A DNA stretch of 64,000 nt from Streptomyces sp. NBC_01275 (GTDB lineage Bacteria; Actinomycetota; Actinomycetes; Streptomycetales; Streptomycetaceae): positions 4,712,001 through 4,776,000 of the forward strand of contig NZ_JAPEOZ010000001.1 of NCBI RefSeq assembly GCF_026340655.1, read 5' to 3'. The notes beneath the pieces are model-generated. The model saw only the letters and a list, made by a program, of their open reading frames with translations, did not search any database and had not been told where the DNA came from. Positions 43,913 to 55,120 of this stretch are shown one piece after another. The position numbers and the translations under genes were made by a program. How positions within the stretch are numbered: the first letter of the stretch is position 1; the number at the start of each line of letters is the position of its first letter.

Positions 43913-44791
43913 ATGAACAGCGTTCCGCAGCACCTGCTCACCGAGGACCGCCAGGAATACGAGCGGATCCTCGACGAGGCGCTGCGCTCCGCACCAACCC
44001 ACCCGGAGCTGGCCGCTGTCGGACAGCGGCTCAACCCCGAACAGCTGCGCACCATGGCGCTCAACGCCACCGCACTGATCACGGCGGCCGCGGCGACCGA
44101 GTACCAGCACTACGTCAAGGTCCGCGAGGAACTGCGCCACCCGGCGCCGTCCACCCCGTCGTCGCCCGCCCGCGAGTCCGGCTCCGGTGAGCCGGGCGGG
44201 GGCGCGATGGGGCTCGCCACCACCGTGGGGGAGGCGGCCCAGGCCGCCGAGACCGCCGGGGCGGGCGCCGTCGCCGTCGCCGCCGTCCTCACCCCTGTTC
44301 TCGCCGGAACCGCTGCGGTGATCTTCCTGCTCGTCGGTTACATCCTCAAGATGCTCGAACCCGAACCGACGGTCGCCCAGGCCATGCTCAACGTCGGCTG
44401 GGCGTTCGGGGCCGTGACCGCGGCCGCGATCCTCGTCGCCACCTTCGGCCTGCTCGTCACCGCCCTGCACAACCGGCCCTCCGTGGAGGCCGGAGAGCAC
44501 GGCGAGCTGAGCGAGGAGGTCGACCGGGCCAGAGAAGCCTGGCGGGAAGCCCTGCTGAAGCGCGGCATCCTGCCGTTTCTGCGAGAGGCCCTCGCCAGCC
44601 CCGGCCCGGCGGCCGCGCTCCACCCCGAGCCGACCCCGCCGAGCCCGACCGGCCGCCTCCCGAAGATCGGCTACGGCCGTCCGGGCTTCAGCAGCCCCGA
44701 CGACGGCCGCTCCACCGGCCCGCGCCCGAGCTTCAGCAGTCCGGACTACACCAGCCCGGACTTCGGCGGCCCGGAGCACCAGCCGGAATAG
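43913..44791 (+). CDS. Two-helix membrane protein of unknown function
   Basis: About 292 residues. A helical N-terminus (NSVPQHLLTEDRQEYERILDEALRSAP) is followed by an Ala-rich part and two membrane helices (about 121-145 and 163-186). A charged helix and a Pro-rich tail with FSSPDDG, FSSPDYTSPDF repeats complete it. I do not recognise the family beyond its presence in streptomycetes. ATG 43913 fits GGGGG at 43902-43906; ATG 43907 (MHMNSV) is too close to it. The gap 43704-43912 holds no gene. Both termini are probably cytoplasmic. Confidence 0.75.
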   Translation: MNSVPQHLLTEDRQEYERILDEALRSAPTHPELAAVGQRLNPEQLRTMALNATALITAAAATEYQHYVKVREELRHPAPSTPSSPARESGSGEPGGGAMGLATTVGEAAQAAETAGAGAVAVAAVLTPVLAGTAAVIFLLVGYILKMLEPEPTVAQAMLNVGWAFGAVTAAAILVATFGLLVTALHNRPSVEAGEHGELSEEVDRAREAWREALLKRGILPFLREALASPGPAAALHPEPTPPSPTGRLPKIGYGRPGFSSPDDGRSTGPRPSFSSPDYTSPDFGGPEHQPE

Positions 44792-44797
44792 GGCCCT

Positions 44798-44832
44798 CGG
44801 CTTGCGCCCCCGCACAAAAGGAGCGCAAGCCG
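44798..44832. terminator. Bidirectional terminator hairpin
   Basis: CGGCTTGCGC (44798-44807) pairs perfectly with GCGCAAGCCG (44823-44832) around a 15-base loop. It lies between the convergent membrane protein and TerD-VWA genes, seven bases after the former's stop. Confidence 0.75.
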
Positions 44833-44902
44833 TACGCCCGGGCCCCGGCGGTCAGTCGTACGCCCTGGCCCGGCGCTCAGCCATGCGCCCGCAGCGGGGC
44901 CC

Positions 44903-46258
44903 TCAGAGGATGCCCGCCCGGCCGGCCGCGGTGATCCAGGACGGGAACTCGGACAGCAGCCGGTCATAGAGCTCCTGATCCGGAACGGTGCTGATGTCGT
45001 CCACGGCGAAGAAGCCCACGTTGTCGACCCGACGGCCGGGCAGCGTGTCGAACCGCTCCAGAACGCCGTAGCGGGACCGGCCGAGCCCGACGAACTGCCA
45101 GAAGATCGGCTCCTCGACCGCCTCCCGCAACTCCCGCTCGATCGCCGCGTCGCGATAGACCCCACCGTCGGAGAAAAACAGCACCAGCGTGGGAACACCC
45201 ACCGGATTCTCTCGTACGTACGTCCTGACCTGGGCGATCGCCTTCTGCTCCTCGTTCTGGATGCCGACCGTACGCATGTCGACCTGCCCCGGCTCCATCC
45301 CCTTGCGCGGCTTCTTGCTGCGCCGGAACAGACTGATCTCGCCCACCCGCACATGCAGCCGCAGCCACTCGGGGAGTTCGCCCAGGCGGAGGTCGGGCAG
45401 TCGCGCGGCCTCGCTGGCGAACGTCCAGGCCTGCATCTCGCCGTCGTCGTCGAGCTGGGCCGCGACCGCCGCCATACGCTCCACGACGTCCGCCACCACA
45501 CCCCCCGAGTACAGGAACGCCATGGAACCGGAAGCGTCCAGGACGAGCACGATCCGCGCACTGATCCCCACCGCTCCGCGCTTGCTCAGACTGACGGCGA
45601 CCTGCTCCTTCCGCAGGGACAGCCGCTTGCGCATGTCCACCGGAAGCCGGTCCTCGCCCTTGGACGGACGAGAGCCGACGGACGGTGGCGCAACCGGTGT
45701 TTCGGCGACTGCGGTCGGTGGAGAGGTGCCCTCCGCCGCCTCCTCGTCGACGGTGATCCCGAAGTCGGTGGCCAGTCCCGCCAGCCCGGAGGCGTACCCC
45801 TGCCCGACCGCACGGAACTTCCAGCGTCCCTCGCGCAGATACAGCTCGCCGCCGATGAACGCCGTCTCCGAGTCGGCCTGCATCTCGAAGCGGGCCAGCT
45901 CGAGTGTTCCGCCCGAGCCGAGCAGTCTCAGCGTCAGACCGCTCACCTGGCCGAAGGCGCCGCCGTCCGCCGAGGCGCACAGCACCACCCGGACGATGTC
46001 GCTCTCCAGCGAGCGGAGGTCGACCTCGACCGTGTCCGTCATGACACCGGCGGACCTCCGCTTGCCGAGGTGGGTCACGGTGCCGGACGCATGACGGGGC
46101 TGGTTGTAGAACACGAAGTCGCCGTCGTCACGAACCCGCCCCGCCGCCGTCAGCAACAGCGCCGAGGCATCGACGTCCGGCTCGCCGGTCCCCTCGGACC
46201 AACTGAGTTCGACGCGGACGTCCGGCACGTCGACCGGCAGATTGGCGCCCTTGCTCAT
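44903..46258 (-). CDS. TerD-domain and von Willebrand A-domain protein
   Basis: About 451 residues. The N-terminal TerD domain (about 1-190) begins [20 protein letters not shown] and keeps the Ca2+-type acidic loops ([20 protein letters not shown]). The VWA domain (about 245-445) has the MIDAS motif DASGSM, later Thr/Ser and Asp (FSDGG). TerD proteins belong to the tellurite-resistance/stress-signalling set, where VWA partners (TerY, TerF-like) are common; here both are joined. No other ter gene is near. ATG 46258 or ATG 46273 may be used; neither has a ribosome-binding site. It is convergent with the membrane protein gene. Confidence 0.88.
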   Translation of the reverse strand: MSKGANLPVDVPDVRVELSWSEGTGEPDVDASALLLTAAGRVRDDGDFVFYNQPRHASGTVTHLGKRRSAGVMTDTVEVDLRSLESDIVRVVLCASADGGAFGQVSGLTLRLLGSGGTLELARFEMQADSETAFIGGELYLREGRWKFRAVGQGYASGLAGLATDFGITVDEEAAEGTSPPTAVAETPVAPPSVGSRPSKGEDRLPVDMRKRLSLRKEQVAVSLSKRGAVGISARIVLVLDASGSMAFLYSGGVVADVVERMAAVAAQLDDDGEMQAWTFASEAARLPDLRLGELPEWLRLHVRVGEISLFRRSKKPRKGMEPGQVDMRTVGIQNEEQKAIAQVRTYVRENPVGVPTLVLFFSDGGVYRDAAIERELREAVEEPIFWQFVGLGRSRYGVLERFDTLPGRRVDNVGFFAVDDISTVPDQELYDRLLSEFPSWITAAGRAGIL

Positions 46259-46341
46259 GGATCGCGGTGTCATGGGGCCAGTCTGCCGAGCCGACGGCCG
46301 TGAGCAACCGTCCTCGCGACCAGCGGGTGAGAGCAATGACG

Positions 46342-48180
<1,839 letters not shown>

Positions 48181-48241
48181 CTACGCCGGCATTACCCGGT
48201 AACAGGTTCGGCGGTCGACGCAGCGGCTACCGCCTGCCGAG

Positions 48242-48255
48242 GTTTCATGTGAAAC
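48242..48255. other. parS-like site (1 mismatch) in the riboswitch
   Basis: GTTTCATGTGAAAC; position 7 is T in place of C. Confidence 0.6.
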
Positions 48256-48274
48256 ATCACTCGAATCAAGTGAC

Positions 48275-48288
48275 GTTCCACGTGAAAC
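48275..48288. other. parS-like site (1 mismatch) in the riboswitch
   Basis: GTTCCACGTGAAAC; position 4 is C in place of T. Its centre is 33 bases from that of the previous site, about three helical turns. Confidence 0.65.
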
Positions 48289-48421
48289 ATCGCGAAGACG
48301 GAGGTCAGCGCCCTCTCAGCCCGGTGCTCCGAGCTCCCGCGTGTGCAAAGGTGGCTCCACGCTAGCGTCAATTCGGGCGCGGTGAACAGAGCGCCCCCGT
48401 CGTTCTTGCGATGATCGGTCG

Positions 48422-50407
48422 GTGACCACGACACACCATCCCCCGTACCCGCCGCCCGAGCCGCCCCGCGGACCGGGCACCGGAAGCGGTCCAGGAACGG
48501 GACCCGGAAACGGTCCTGGCCGCGGAGGCGACCGCGACTTCAACAGCGGGCCCGATCGGGATCGGGGACGTGGCCAGGAACACGGTCCGGGGTACGCCCC
48601 GGGGCGCGGGCCCGGTCACGAGCCGGGCGGACCCCCTGGACACGAACCAGGCGGCGGGCCGGACCGTGAGCCTGGACGTGAGCCAAGACCCGATCCTGCG
48701 TACAGCGGCGGTCCGGCCGGGCCGGGGCGCGGCGGGATGCCCGGCGGACCGGGACACGGTCCGGACCGGGGGGCCAGGCAGGGATACTCCCCGGGGCAGG
48801 TACCCGCCGGCCCAGGCACTGGATCTGGCCCTGGCCGCACTCCGGACTTCGGCCCTGGATCTGGATCTGGGCCTGGGTATGGGTCTGGGCCCGGATCTGC
48901 CCCGGACACCGGCTTCGGCTCGCACGACGGACATCGCCACAGTGGCTCGAGCGACGGCCAGAACCCAGGTCACGGGCACGGCGGCGGCCACGGGCATGGT
49001 TCCGGATCCGGATCTGATTCGGGCGATGGTCACGGTGGTGGGCAGGGCCCTGGCCCAAGCGGCGGGCACGGTCATTCACACAGCCACAGTCATGGTCCGG
49101 CCGCCCCTGTCTCCCGGCATCTGCGCAAGGTCATCGCGGCCGTCCTCATCCCGTTCGCGGGGGCGGTGGTGGTCGGGCTCGCGGTGCTGTGGCCCGGCGG
49201 CGCTCCCCCGCACGAGCGCACGGGCGTCGGCTTCGACCGCCAGAGTCAGCAGGCCACGGTCACCAAGGTCGTGAGCGTGAGCTGTGCGTCGGTCAACGCC
49301 TCGGGCGACACCCCCACCGGCGACACCTCCACGGCCGAGGGGTCCTCCGCCGAGCAGCAGGCGAAGGGCACCTGCAAGAAGGCCACGATCCGCGTGGACA
49401 CCGGCAAGGACAAGGGCCGTACGTTCACCGAGATCGTCCAGCCGGACCAGTCACGCCAGCTGCACCAGGGCGAGAAGGTCGTGGTCGCCTACGAGCCCTC
49501 CGCGCCGAAGGACCTGCAGTACTCGGTCACCGACGTGAACCGCCGGTTCCCGATGGCCCTGCTCGCCGTCATCTTCGCGGTCGCCGTCGTGGTCGTCGGA
49601 CGGCTTCGGGGTGTCATGGCACTGGTGGCGCTGGCCCTGAGCTTCATGGTGCTGAACTTCTTCATCCTGCCGGCGATCCTGCAGGGCTCGAACCCGCTGG
49701 TCGTGGCGGTGGTGGGGTCGAGCGCCATCATGCTGATCGCCCTGTATCTGTGTCACGGCCTCTCGGCCCGCACCTCGGTAGCCGTCCTCGGCACCCTCAT
49801 CTCGCTGCTGTTGATCGGCGTCATGGGGTCGTGGTTCGTCGACTGGGCCGTGCTCACCGGCAACACGGACGACAACACCGGTCTGATCCACGGGCTGTAC
49901 CCGACGATCGACATGAGCGGTCTGCTGCTCGCGGGCATCATCATCGGCTCGCTCGGCGTCCTCGACGATGTGACGGTCACCCAGACGTCGGCGGTCTGGG
50001 AACTGCACGAGGCCAACCCGTCGATGGGCTGGCGCGGGCTGTACCGGGCCGGCATCCGCATCGGCCGCGACCACATCGCGTCCGTCGTCAACACGCTCGT
50101 CCTCGCCTACGCCGGCGCCGCGCTGCCGCTGCTGCTGCTCTTCTCGATCGCGCAGAGCAGCGTCGGCGCGGTCGCCAACAGCGAGCTGGTCGCCGAGGAG
50201 ATCGTGCGCACGCTGGTGGGCTCGATCGGGCTGGTCGCTTCGGTGCCGGTGACGACGGCTCTGGCGGCGCTGGTGGTCTCGGCCGACCGGCCGGGATCCG
50301 CGACGGCCCCTGCGGGGGTCCCGGAGCCGGCTGTCGTGGGAGCGTCCCCCGCAGGCCCCGCCCAGGCGCAGGCCCGGGGCGGCCGGGGCAGGCGACGCAA
50401 GCACTGA
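48422..50407 (+). CDS. YibE/F-family membrane protein with long Gly/Pro/His-rich N-terminus
   Basis: 661 residues. Residues 1-225 are disordered Gly/Pro/Arg sequence ending in HGHGGGHGHGSG and HSHSHSHG, likely metal-binding. The YibE/F domain (about 232-625) has eight or so helices, with an extracytoplasmic section between helices one and two and LDDVTVTQTSAVWELHEANP in the conserved core. The function is unproved. GTG 48422 is the first start; it diverges from thiC by 253 bases. The DNA of the N-terminal part is repetitive (GGATCTGG, GGACACG units), so copy-number change between strains is expected. Confidence 0.85.
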   Translation: MTTTHHPPYPPPEPPRGPGTGSGPGTGPGNGPGRGGDRDFNSGPDRDRGRGQEHGPGYAPGRGPGHEPGGPPGHEPGGGPDREPGREPRPDPAYSGGPAGPGRGGMPGGPGHGPDRGARQGYSPGQVPAGPGTGSGPGRTPDFGPGSGSGPGYGSGPGSAPDTGFGSHDGHRHSGSSDGQNPGHGHGGGHGHGSGSGSDSGDGHGGGQGPGPSGGHGHSHSHSHGPAAPVSRHLRKVIAAVLIPFAGAVVVGLAVLWPGGAPPHERTGVGFDRQSQQATVTKVVSVSCASVNASGDTPTGDTSTAEGSSAEQQAKGTCKKATIRVDTGKDKGRTFTEIVQPDQSRQLHQGEKVVVAYEPSAPKDLQYSVTDVNRRFPMALLAVIFAVAVVVVGRLRGVMALVALALSFMVLNFFILPAILQGSNPLVVAVVGSSAIMLIALYLCHGLSARTSVAVLGTLISLLLIGVMGSWFVDWAVLTGNTDDNTGLIHGLYPTIDMSGLLLAGIIIGSLGVLDDVTVTQTSAVWELHEANPSMGWRGLYRAGIRIGRDHIASVVNTLVLAYAGAALPLLLLFSIAQSSVGAVANSELVAEEIVRTLVGSIGLVASVPVTTALAALVVSADRPGSATAPAGVPEPAVVGASPAGPAQAQARGGRGRRRKH

Positions 50408-50640
50408 CCCGAGCGCCGACGCAAGCACGGATGCAAACACGGGCGTAAACGCTGAGGCGGCCGGGTGCCCAAGGACCCGGCCGCACCGGCCGACTCGGGC
50501 GCTCCGGGGCGCCCCGGGGCACCTGTGGCACCTCTGGCACCTGTGGCACCTGTGGCACCCCACAGCCCCCTCTCCAGAAGAAGCGTTCCTGCACCACCCC
50601 ACCCGTGGCGAAGCGTTCCGCCACCCCCTCCGCCGTCACC
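50408..50640. other. Convergent spacer with CACCTGTGG repeats
   Basis: CACCTGTGG or CACCTCTGG units (9 bases) are repeated four times at 50520-50558. No gene is seen. It separates the convergent YibE/F and ssgA genes. Confidence 0.5.
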
Positions 50641-51048
50641 TCATCCGGCGCTCTGCTCCTCCGCCAGGATCCGGTTCAGCGCCTCGTCCAGATGGGCGTC
50701 GAAGTCGGCGAGCGCACCCTCCTGGCCCAGCGGGACCAGCTTGTCGGTGCGGTCGAGGAAGGCCACGAGCGGAACCGCCGAGGAGCGGAACAGCGCCTGG
50801 TCGCCGCCGACCTGAAGCCGGATCAGCACCTCGCCCAACACGTCGGGATCGACGGGCGAGACGCGCACGTCCCCCTCGCCACACGCTCGACCCACCCCGT
50901 CGATGAGCAGCTCACGCCCGAAAGCCCAGGTCACCGGGGCGTCACCGGGCAGGTGAAAGGTGAGCCGCACGGCATAGGGATCGCGCGCCTCGTAGCTCAG
51001 CTCCACCGGGATGCGGAACGAGAGCTCATCGGAGACGAGAAAGCTCAT
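50641..51048 (-). CDS. ssgA: Sporulation and cell-division protein SsgA
   Basis: 135 residues, the size of SsgA of S. coelicolor. Family features: MSFLVSDELSFRIPVELSYEARDPYAV at the N-terminus, TFHLPGDAPVTWAFGRELL, VLIRLQVGGDQALFRSSAVPLVAFLDRTDKLVPLGQE. SsgA-like proteins are unique to sporulating actinomycetes; SsgA localises SsgB and thereby FtsZ, and promotes septation and branching. ATG 51048 is preferred over the adjacent ATG 51051, as GAAG lies five bases from it. The activator gene ssgR lies just upstream on the same strand. Confidence 0.96.
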   Translation of the reverse strand: MSFLVSDELSFRIPVELSYEARDPYAVRLTFHLPGDAPVTWAFGRELLIDGVGRACGEGDVRVSPVDPDVLGEVLIRLQVGGDQALFRSSAVPLVAFLDRTDKLVPLGQEGALADFDAHLDEALNRILAEEQSAG

Positions 51049-51187
51049 CATGACTTCTGCCTGTACTGCCTGTACGGACTCGCGCATCGCCCTACCCCGT
51101 CATGTGACGTCGACTGGCCGGGAATCGACCCCTGACACTGACAGGCATCTTGCTGAACGTACACAACAGATCACAAGGAGTAAGTTT

Positions 51188-52042
51188 TCAGATACTGATA
51201 GAGATCGCGATTGACCCCAGCCTCCGCCCGATCTCGCTCTGCAGCTGTCGGGCCGCGGGCAGCAGCCGGTCGGCCTGATGAACGGGCAGGGAGATGGCCA
51301 TCGCCGCCGCCGTGGCGCCCACCGTGATCGAGATCGCGGCGCACACCGTGCCCAGTGCGTATTCCTGCCGCTCGACGACCGGTTCCATGCGCCCCATGCG
51401 TTCGAGGCGTCTCAGCAGGGTGCGGTCGTCACGCACCGTGTACGGGGTGATCGACTGCACCGGGTAGCGGTCCAGGTGGTCGCGGCGGGCGTCCTCGTCC
51501 AGCTGGGACAACAGACACTGGCCGATGGCGTGCGCGTGTCCGGTCTCGCGGAAGTCGGCCCATTCCACCACCGCCGGGTTGCCCGGGGTGTCGGAGACGC
51601 ACATGATCTCGATCTCGCCGTCGCGATACCGGGCGTAGTACACGGGGACACCGATCGAATCGCGCCAGTGGGCGAGGGTGTCGACGACCGTGCTGCGACG
51701 TTTCTGCGCCGCCCCGCTGCTGCCCAACCGCTCGGCCGCCTCCCCGAGGAAGAACAGCCCCTTGTCCCGGCGCAGATAGCCCTCGTGCACGAGGGTGCGC
51801 AGCAGGTGGTACGCCGTGGGGAGCGCGAGGCCGGTCTCGCGGGCGAGTTGCTTGGCCGGGGCACCGCCTTCGTGGTCGGCGACGGACTCCAGCAGGCGCA
51901 TGGCGCGCTGGACGGAGCCGATGAGGGTCGCCGCGGGGTGCGGCTGCTCGGGGACCGCCGGACTCGGCGGGCACGGGAACGGGGGTGCGGAGGAACGCGG
52001 TCGAGTCGGGCTGTGCGGTTCCACGGAGGCGGTGTCGACCAT
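51188..52042 (-). CDS. ssgR: IclR-family regulator SsgR
   Basis: 284 residues. A Pro-rich leader precedes the winged helix (about 42-100: LIGSVQRAMRLLESVADHEGGAPAKQLARETGLALPTAYHLLRTL). The IclR effector domain (about 115-275) holds GHAHAIGQCLLSQL. SsgR is the known transcriptional activator of ssgA in S. coelicolor. ATG 52042 is chosen; a TTG at 52048 has better spacing to GGGAG, and an internal start that drops the Pro-rich leader is also possible. The ssgA promoter must lie in 51049-51187, which is AT-rich near 51165-51190. Confidence 0.92.
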   Translation of the reverse strand: MVDTASVEPHSPTRPRSSAPPFPCPPSPAVPEQPHPAATLIGSVQRAMRLLESVADHEGGAPAKQLARETGLALPTAYHLLRTLVHEGYLRRDKGLFFLGEAAERLGSSGAAQKRRSTVVDTLAHWRDSIGVPVYYARYRDGEIEIMCVSDTPGNPAVVEWADFRETGHAHAIGQCLLSQLDEDARRDHLDRYPVQSITPYTVRDDRTLLRRLERMGRMEPVVERQEYALGTVCAAISITVGATAAAMAISLPVHQADRLLPAARQLQSEIGRRLGSIAISISI

Positions 52043-52259
52043 GGCCAAAGGTCACTCCCGAAGCGCGAGAGGGCGGTCCGTGCGGGGGAACACGGGAGGG
52101 GGTGTGCGCCGCTCGCGGGGGTCGTCCCCGCGTCGGGTTCCGGACTTTAACCGTCTGCCACCGCTTGCAGTCGGGCTGTGCGGAAAACTTCCCCCGGCCG
52201 AGGGAACCGGTGATTCCTGTTACCGCTTCACCGGTCTCCCGTACCACTCCCCAGTCGCT

Positions 52260-52472
52260 TCACCAGTCGCTGCGCGACGAGGAACTCGACATGAACTTCC
52301 GTACGACGTAGATCAGTCCGCCGACCAGCGCCACGAAGATCAGCACCTTGAACAGCAGGTAGACCACGAAGCCGACGACACTGGCTATCAGACCGCCGAA
52401 CACGACGAGCGCGATGACCGGCACCGCCACCCACTTCACCCACCACGGCAGTCCCGTGAAGATCTCTCGCAT
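52260..52472 (-). CDS. Small membrane protein, DUF5326-like
   Basis: 70 residues with two hydrophobic helices (about 10-32 and 36-58) and a short tail KFMSSSSSRSDW. I recognise this as the streptomycete family often labelled DUF5326; the function is unknown. ATG 52472 has AAGG five bases upstream on the minus strand. It may be co-transcribed with the cupin gene 195 bases upstream, although that gap is long. Confidence 0.8.
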   Translation of the reverse strand: MREIFTGLPWWVKWVAVPVIALVVFGGLIASVVGFVVYLLFKVLIFVALVGGLIYVVRKFMSSSSSRSDW

Positions 52473-52667
52473 CGCCCTTGTCCTCGTCTCTCAGCCGTCC
52501 GGCGCCCCGGTCGGGCCCGGTCCATCGGGTCCATCCGGTCCTTCTGACGGCCCGCTCTCGATGCTAGATCCGAAGGGGGGCCGACGGGGGCCTGGCACCC
52601 CTTGTCCTCCCCTGACCGATCCCCTAGGGAACCCTGAGGCCGCGGATGGGCTGCAAGGCGGAGACGC

Positions 52668-52985
52668 TCAGCTCTCGGGCGGCGAGAAGACCACCAGGAC
52701 CCGCAGGTCCTCGCTGATGTGGTGGAACTTGTGGGCGACCCCGGCCGGGACGTAGACCACGCTGCCGCGCGCCACCTGGGTGGTCTCCAGGCCGACGGTG
52801 ATGGAGGCGCGCCCGCTCACCACGAAGTAGACCTCGTCCTGCTGGTGCGGATTCTGCGGGTCGTGCTCGCCGGCGTCGAGCGCGTACAGCCCGACCGACA
52901 TGTTCCGTTCGCGCAGAAACTGCAGGTAAGCGCCGTCGTTGGCGGCCCGCTCGGCCTCGAGTTCATCCAGCCGGAATGCCTTCAT
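52668..52985 (-). CDS. Single-domain cupin protein
   Basis: 105 residues forming one small beta barrel. The first cupin motif has HDPQNPHQQDEVYFVVSG, with two His and a Glu for metal; the second has VPAGVAHKFHHI. Enzymatic role (dioxygenase, isomerase) or simple ligand binding cannot be told. ATG 52985 begins MKAFRLDELEAERAANDG. It diverges from the holin-like gene by 48 bases, so the two may share regulatory sequence. Confidence 0.88.
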   Translation of the reverse strand: MKAFRLDELEAERAANDGAYLQFLRERNMSVGLYALDAGEHDPQNPHQQDEVYFVVSGRASITVGLETTQVARGSVVYVPAGVAHKFHHISEDLRVLVVFSPPES

Positions 52986-53033
52986 CGCCCTCGTCCACAC
53001 TCGTAACCGATCTCTTCTGCCACGATCAGACAC

Positions 53034-53411
53034 ATGAAGAATTTCGTAGTCAAGACGATCGCCAACGCAGGCGCCCTGGCGGTCGCCGTCTGGCTGCTCG
53101 ACAAGATCACCCTGACCGGTGACAGCACGGGCAAGAAGATCGGCACCCTCATCGTCGTCGCCCTGCTCTTCGGCCTGGTCAACTTCCTGGTCAAGCCGAT
53201 CGTGAAGGTGCTGACGTTCCCCCTGTTCATACTGACGCTCGGTCTGATCACCCTGGTGGTCAACGCCCTGATGCTGCTGCTGACCTCGTGGCTCGCAGAC
53301 AAGTTCGACCTGAGCTTCCACGTCGAGGGCTTCTGGACGGCGGTCCTGGGCGGACTGATCATCTCCGTCGTCTCCTGGGCGCTCAACGTCGTCCTGCCCG
53401 ACGGGGACTGA
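53034..53411 (+). CDS. Phage-holin-family (YvlD-like) membrane protein
   Basis: 125 residues and four membrane helices (about 6-20, 37-53, 58-84, 100-118). The conserved VNFLVKPIVKVLTFPLFILTLGLITLVVNALML segment defines the family. Despite the label, such proteins are common chromosomal genes with no lysis role shown. ATG 53034 is used. The stop is seven bases before the ptpA ATG, and both probably form one operon with the PLP enzyme gene at 53910. Confidence 0.88.
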   Translation: MKNFVVKTIANAGALAVAVWLLDKITLTGDSTGKKIGTLIVVALLFGLVNFLVKPIVKVLTFPLFILTLGLITLVVNALMLLLTSWLADKFDLSFHVEGFWTAVLGGLIISVVSWALNVVLPDGD

Positions 53412-53418
53412 GTCCGCC

Positions 53419-53913
53419 ATGACCTACCGCGTCTGCTTCGTCTGCACCGGCAACATCTGCCGTTCGCCGATGGCCGAGTCGGTCTTCCGCGCGCGGGTGG
53501 TGGAGGCCGGTCTCGACGAGCTGGTCGAGGTCGACAGCGCCGGCACGGGCGACTGGCACGAGGGCGAGAACGCCGACCCACGCGCCCTCTCCGTCCTGGA
53601 GGGGCACGGCTACACCCTCGACCACACGGCCCGGCGCTTCGAGCCGTCCTGGTTCGCCCGACTCGACCTCGTGATCGCCCTGGACTCCGGCCACCTCAAG
53701 ACCCTGCTCCTCCTCGCCCCCACCGCCGAGGACGCCGCGAAGGTGCGTCTGCTGCGCTCCTACGGCCCCACAGTGGCCGAGGACGACCTCGACGTCCCCG
53801 ACCCCTACTACGGGGGCCTGGACGGCTTCGAGGAGTGCCTTGAGATGGTGGAGGAGGCGAGCACGGGACTGCTCGCCGCGGTACGCGAGGACGTGGAAGG
53901 ACACCTGGCATGA
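53419..53913 (+). CDS. ptpA: Low-molecular-weight protein tyrosine phosphatase
   Basis: 164 residues. The catalytic P-loop CTGNICRS lies at residues 9-16 (Cys and Arg essential), and the general acid Asp is in VPDPYYGG near residue 129. In S. coelicolor PtpA affects secondary metabolism. The stop overlaps the ATG of the following PLP enzyme gene (ATGA at 53910), so translation is coupled. Confidence 0.95.
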   Translation: MTYRVCFVCTGNICRSPMAESVFRARVVEAGLDELVEVDSAGTGDWHEGENADPRALSVLEGHGYTLDHTARRFEPSWFARLDLVIALDSGHLKTLLLLAPTAEDAAKVRLLRSYGPTVAEDDLDVPDPYYGGLDGFEECLEMVEEASTGLLAAVREDVEGHLA

Positions 53914-55079
53914 ACGATTCCGCAAACGATCCCCCAGCGGACGGAGGCTCTGTCGCGAGCGCCGGCGACGGCACGCGCGCGGTGCGGGCCGGGCTGCCCG
54001 AGCCGGTGAAGCACGAGCCGACCCTGCCGGGGCCCGTCTTCGCCGCGCACTTCCATCTGCCGGGCGAGCCCACGGGTCCGTACACCTATGGTCGCGACGA
54101 GAACCCGACCTGGACCCATCTGGAGCGCGCCATCGGCGAGCTCGAGGCACCCGGGCAGGACGGCGTCGAGACGCTCGTCTTCGCCTCCGGGATGGCCGCG
54201 GTCTCGTCGGTCCTCTTCTCCCAGCTGCGCTCCGGGGACACGGTCGTCCTGCCCGGCGACGGCTACCAGGTGCTGCCCCTGGTACGCGCGCAGCTGGAGG
54301 CGTACGGCATCGAGGTGCGCACCGCGCCGACCGGCGGCGACGCCCAGCTCGACGTCCTCGACGGGGCGAAGCTGCTGTGGATCGAGTCCCCCTCGAACCC
54401 GGGGCTCGACGTGTGCGACATCCGGCGGCTCGTCGAGGCGGCACACGCGCGTGGCGCTCTGGCGGCCGTCGACAACACGCTGGCCACCCCGCTCGGGCAG
54501 CGTCCACTGGAGCTCGGCGCCGACTTCTCGGTGGCCAGCGGCACCAAGCAGCTCACGGGCCACGGCGACATCCTCCTCGGCTACGTCACGGGACGGTCGG
54601 GCGAGCCGATGACGGCCGTGCGGCGCTGGCGCAAGATCGCCGGAGCGATCCCGGGGCCCATGGAGGCCTGGCTCGCGCATCGGTCGATCGCCACGCTGCA
54701 GTTGCGCGTCGACCGGCAGAACGCCAGCGCCCTGGCCGTGGCGGAGGCGCTGCGCGGCAGACCCGAGGTGACCGGGCTGCGGTACCCGGGGCTGCCCGAC
54801 GATCCCTCTCACAGGGTGGCCTCGCAACAGATGCGGCGCTATGGGTGCGTGGTCTCCTTCACGCTGCCCACGCGCGCGCATGCCGAGCTTTTCCTCGAGT
54901 CCCTGAAGCTCGTGGACGACGCGACGAGCTTCGGCGGGGTGCGCTCCACGGCTGAACGACGCGGACGCTGGGGCGGGGACGCGGTGCCGGAGGGCTTCAT
55001 CCGGCTGTCGGTCGGCGCCGAGGATCCCGAGGATCTCGTGGCGGATGTGCTGCGTGCGCTGGAGGAGTCGACGCGATGA
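53910..55079 (+). CDS. Cys/Met-metabolism PLP-dependent enzyme (cystathionine gamma-lyase type)
   Basis: 389 residues, fold-type I. Visible: YTYGRDENPTWTHLERAIGELE, substrate-cofactor segment FASGMAAVSSVL, LWIESPSNPGLDVCD, and the PLP lysine in SVASGTKQLTGHGD. Family members are cystathionine gamma-lyases, synthases or methionine gamma-lyases; the sequence does not separate them. ATG 53910 overlaps the ptpA stop. A strong terminator lies 42 bases after the end. Confidence 0.92.
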   Translation: MNDSANDPPADGGSVASAGDGTRAVRAGLPEPVKHEPTLPGPVFAAHFHLPGEPTGPYTYGRDENPTWTHLERAIGELEAPGQDGVETLVFASGMAAVSSVLFSQLRSGDTVVLPGDGYQVLPLVRAQLEAYGIEVRTAPTGGDAQLDVLDGAKLLWIESPSNPGLDVCDIRRLVEAAHARGALAAVDNTLATPLGQRPLELGADFSVASGTKQLTGHGDILLGYVTGRSGEPMTAVRRWRKIAGAIPGPMEAWLAHRSIATLQLRVDRQNASALAVAEALRGRPEVTGLRYPGLPDDPSHRVASQQMRRYGCVVSFTLPTRAHAELFLESLKLVDDATSFGGVRSTAERRGRWGGDAVPEGFIRLSVGAEDPEDLVADVLRALEESTR

Positions 55080-55120
55080 CCGGCTTACCGGCGCCCGGGT
55101 GGTGTCGCGTTACGCACGAC

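Noticed and set aside
50520..50563. Regular CACCTGTGG units as a CRISPR-like array
   Set aside because: Units of 9 bases are contiguous with no spacers; a simple tandem repeat.
53034..53411. Phage holin as evidence of a prophage
   Set aside because: No other phage gene; the family is a general chromosomal membrane protein.
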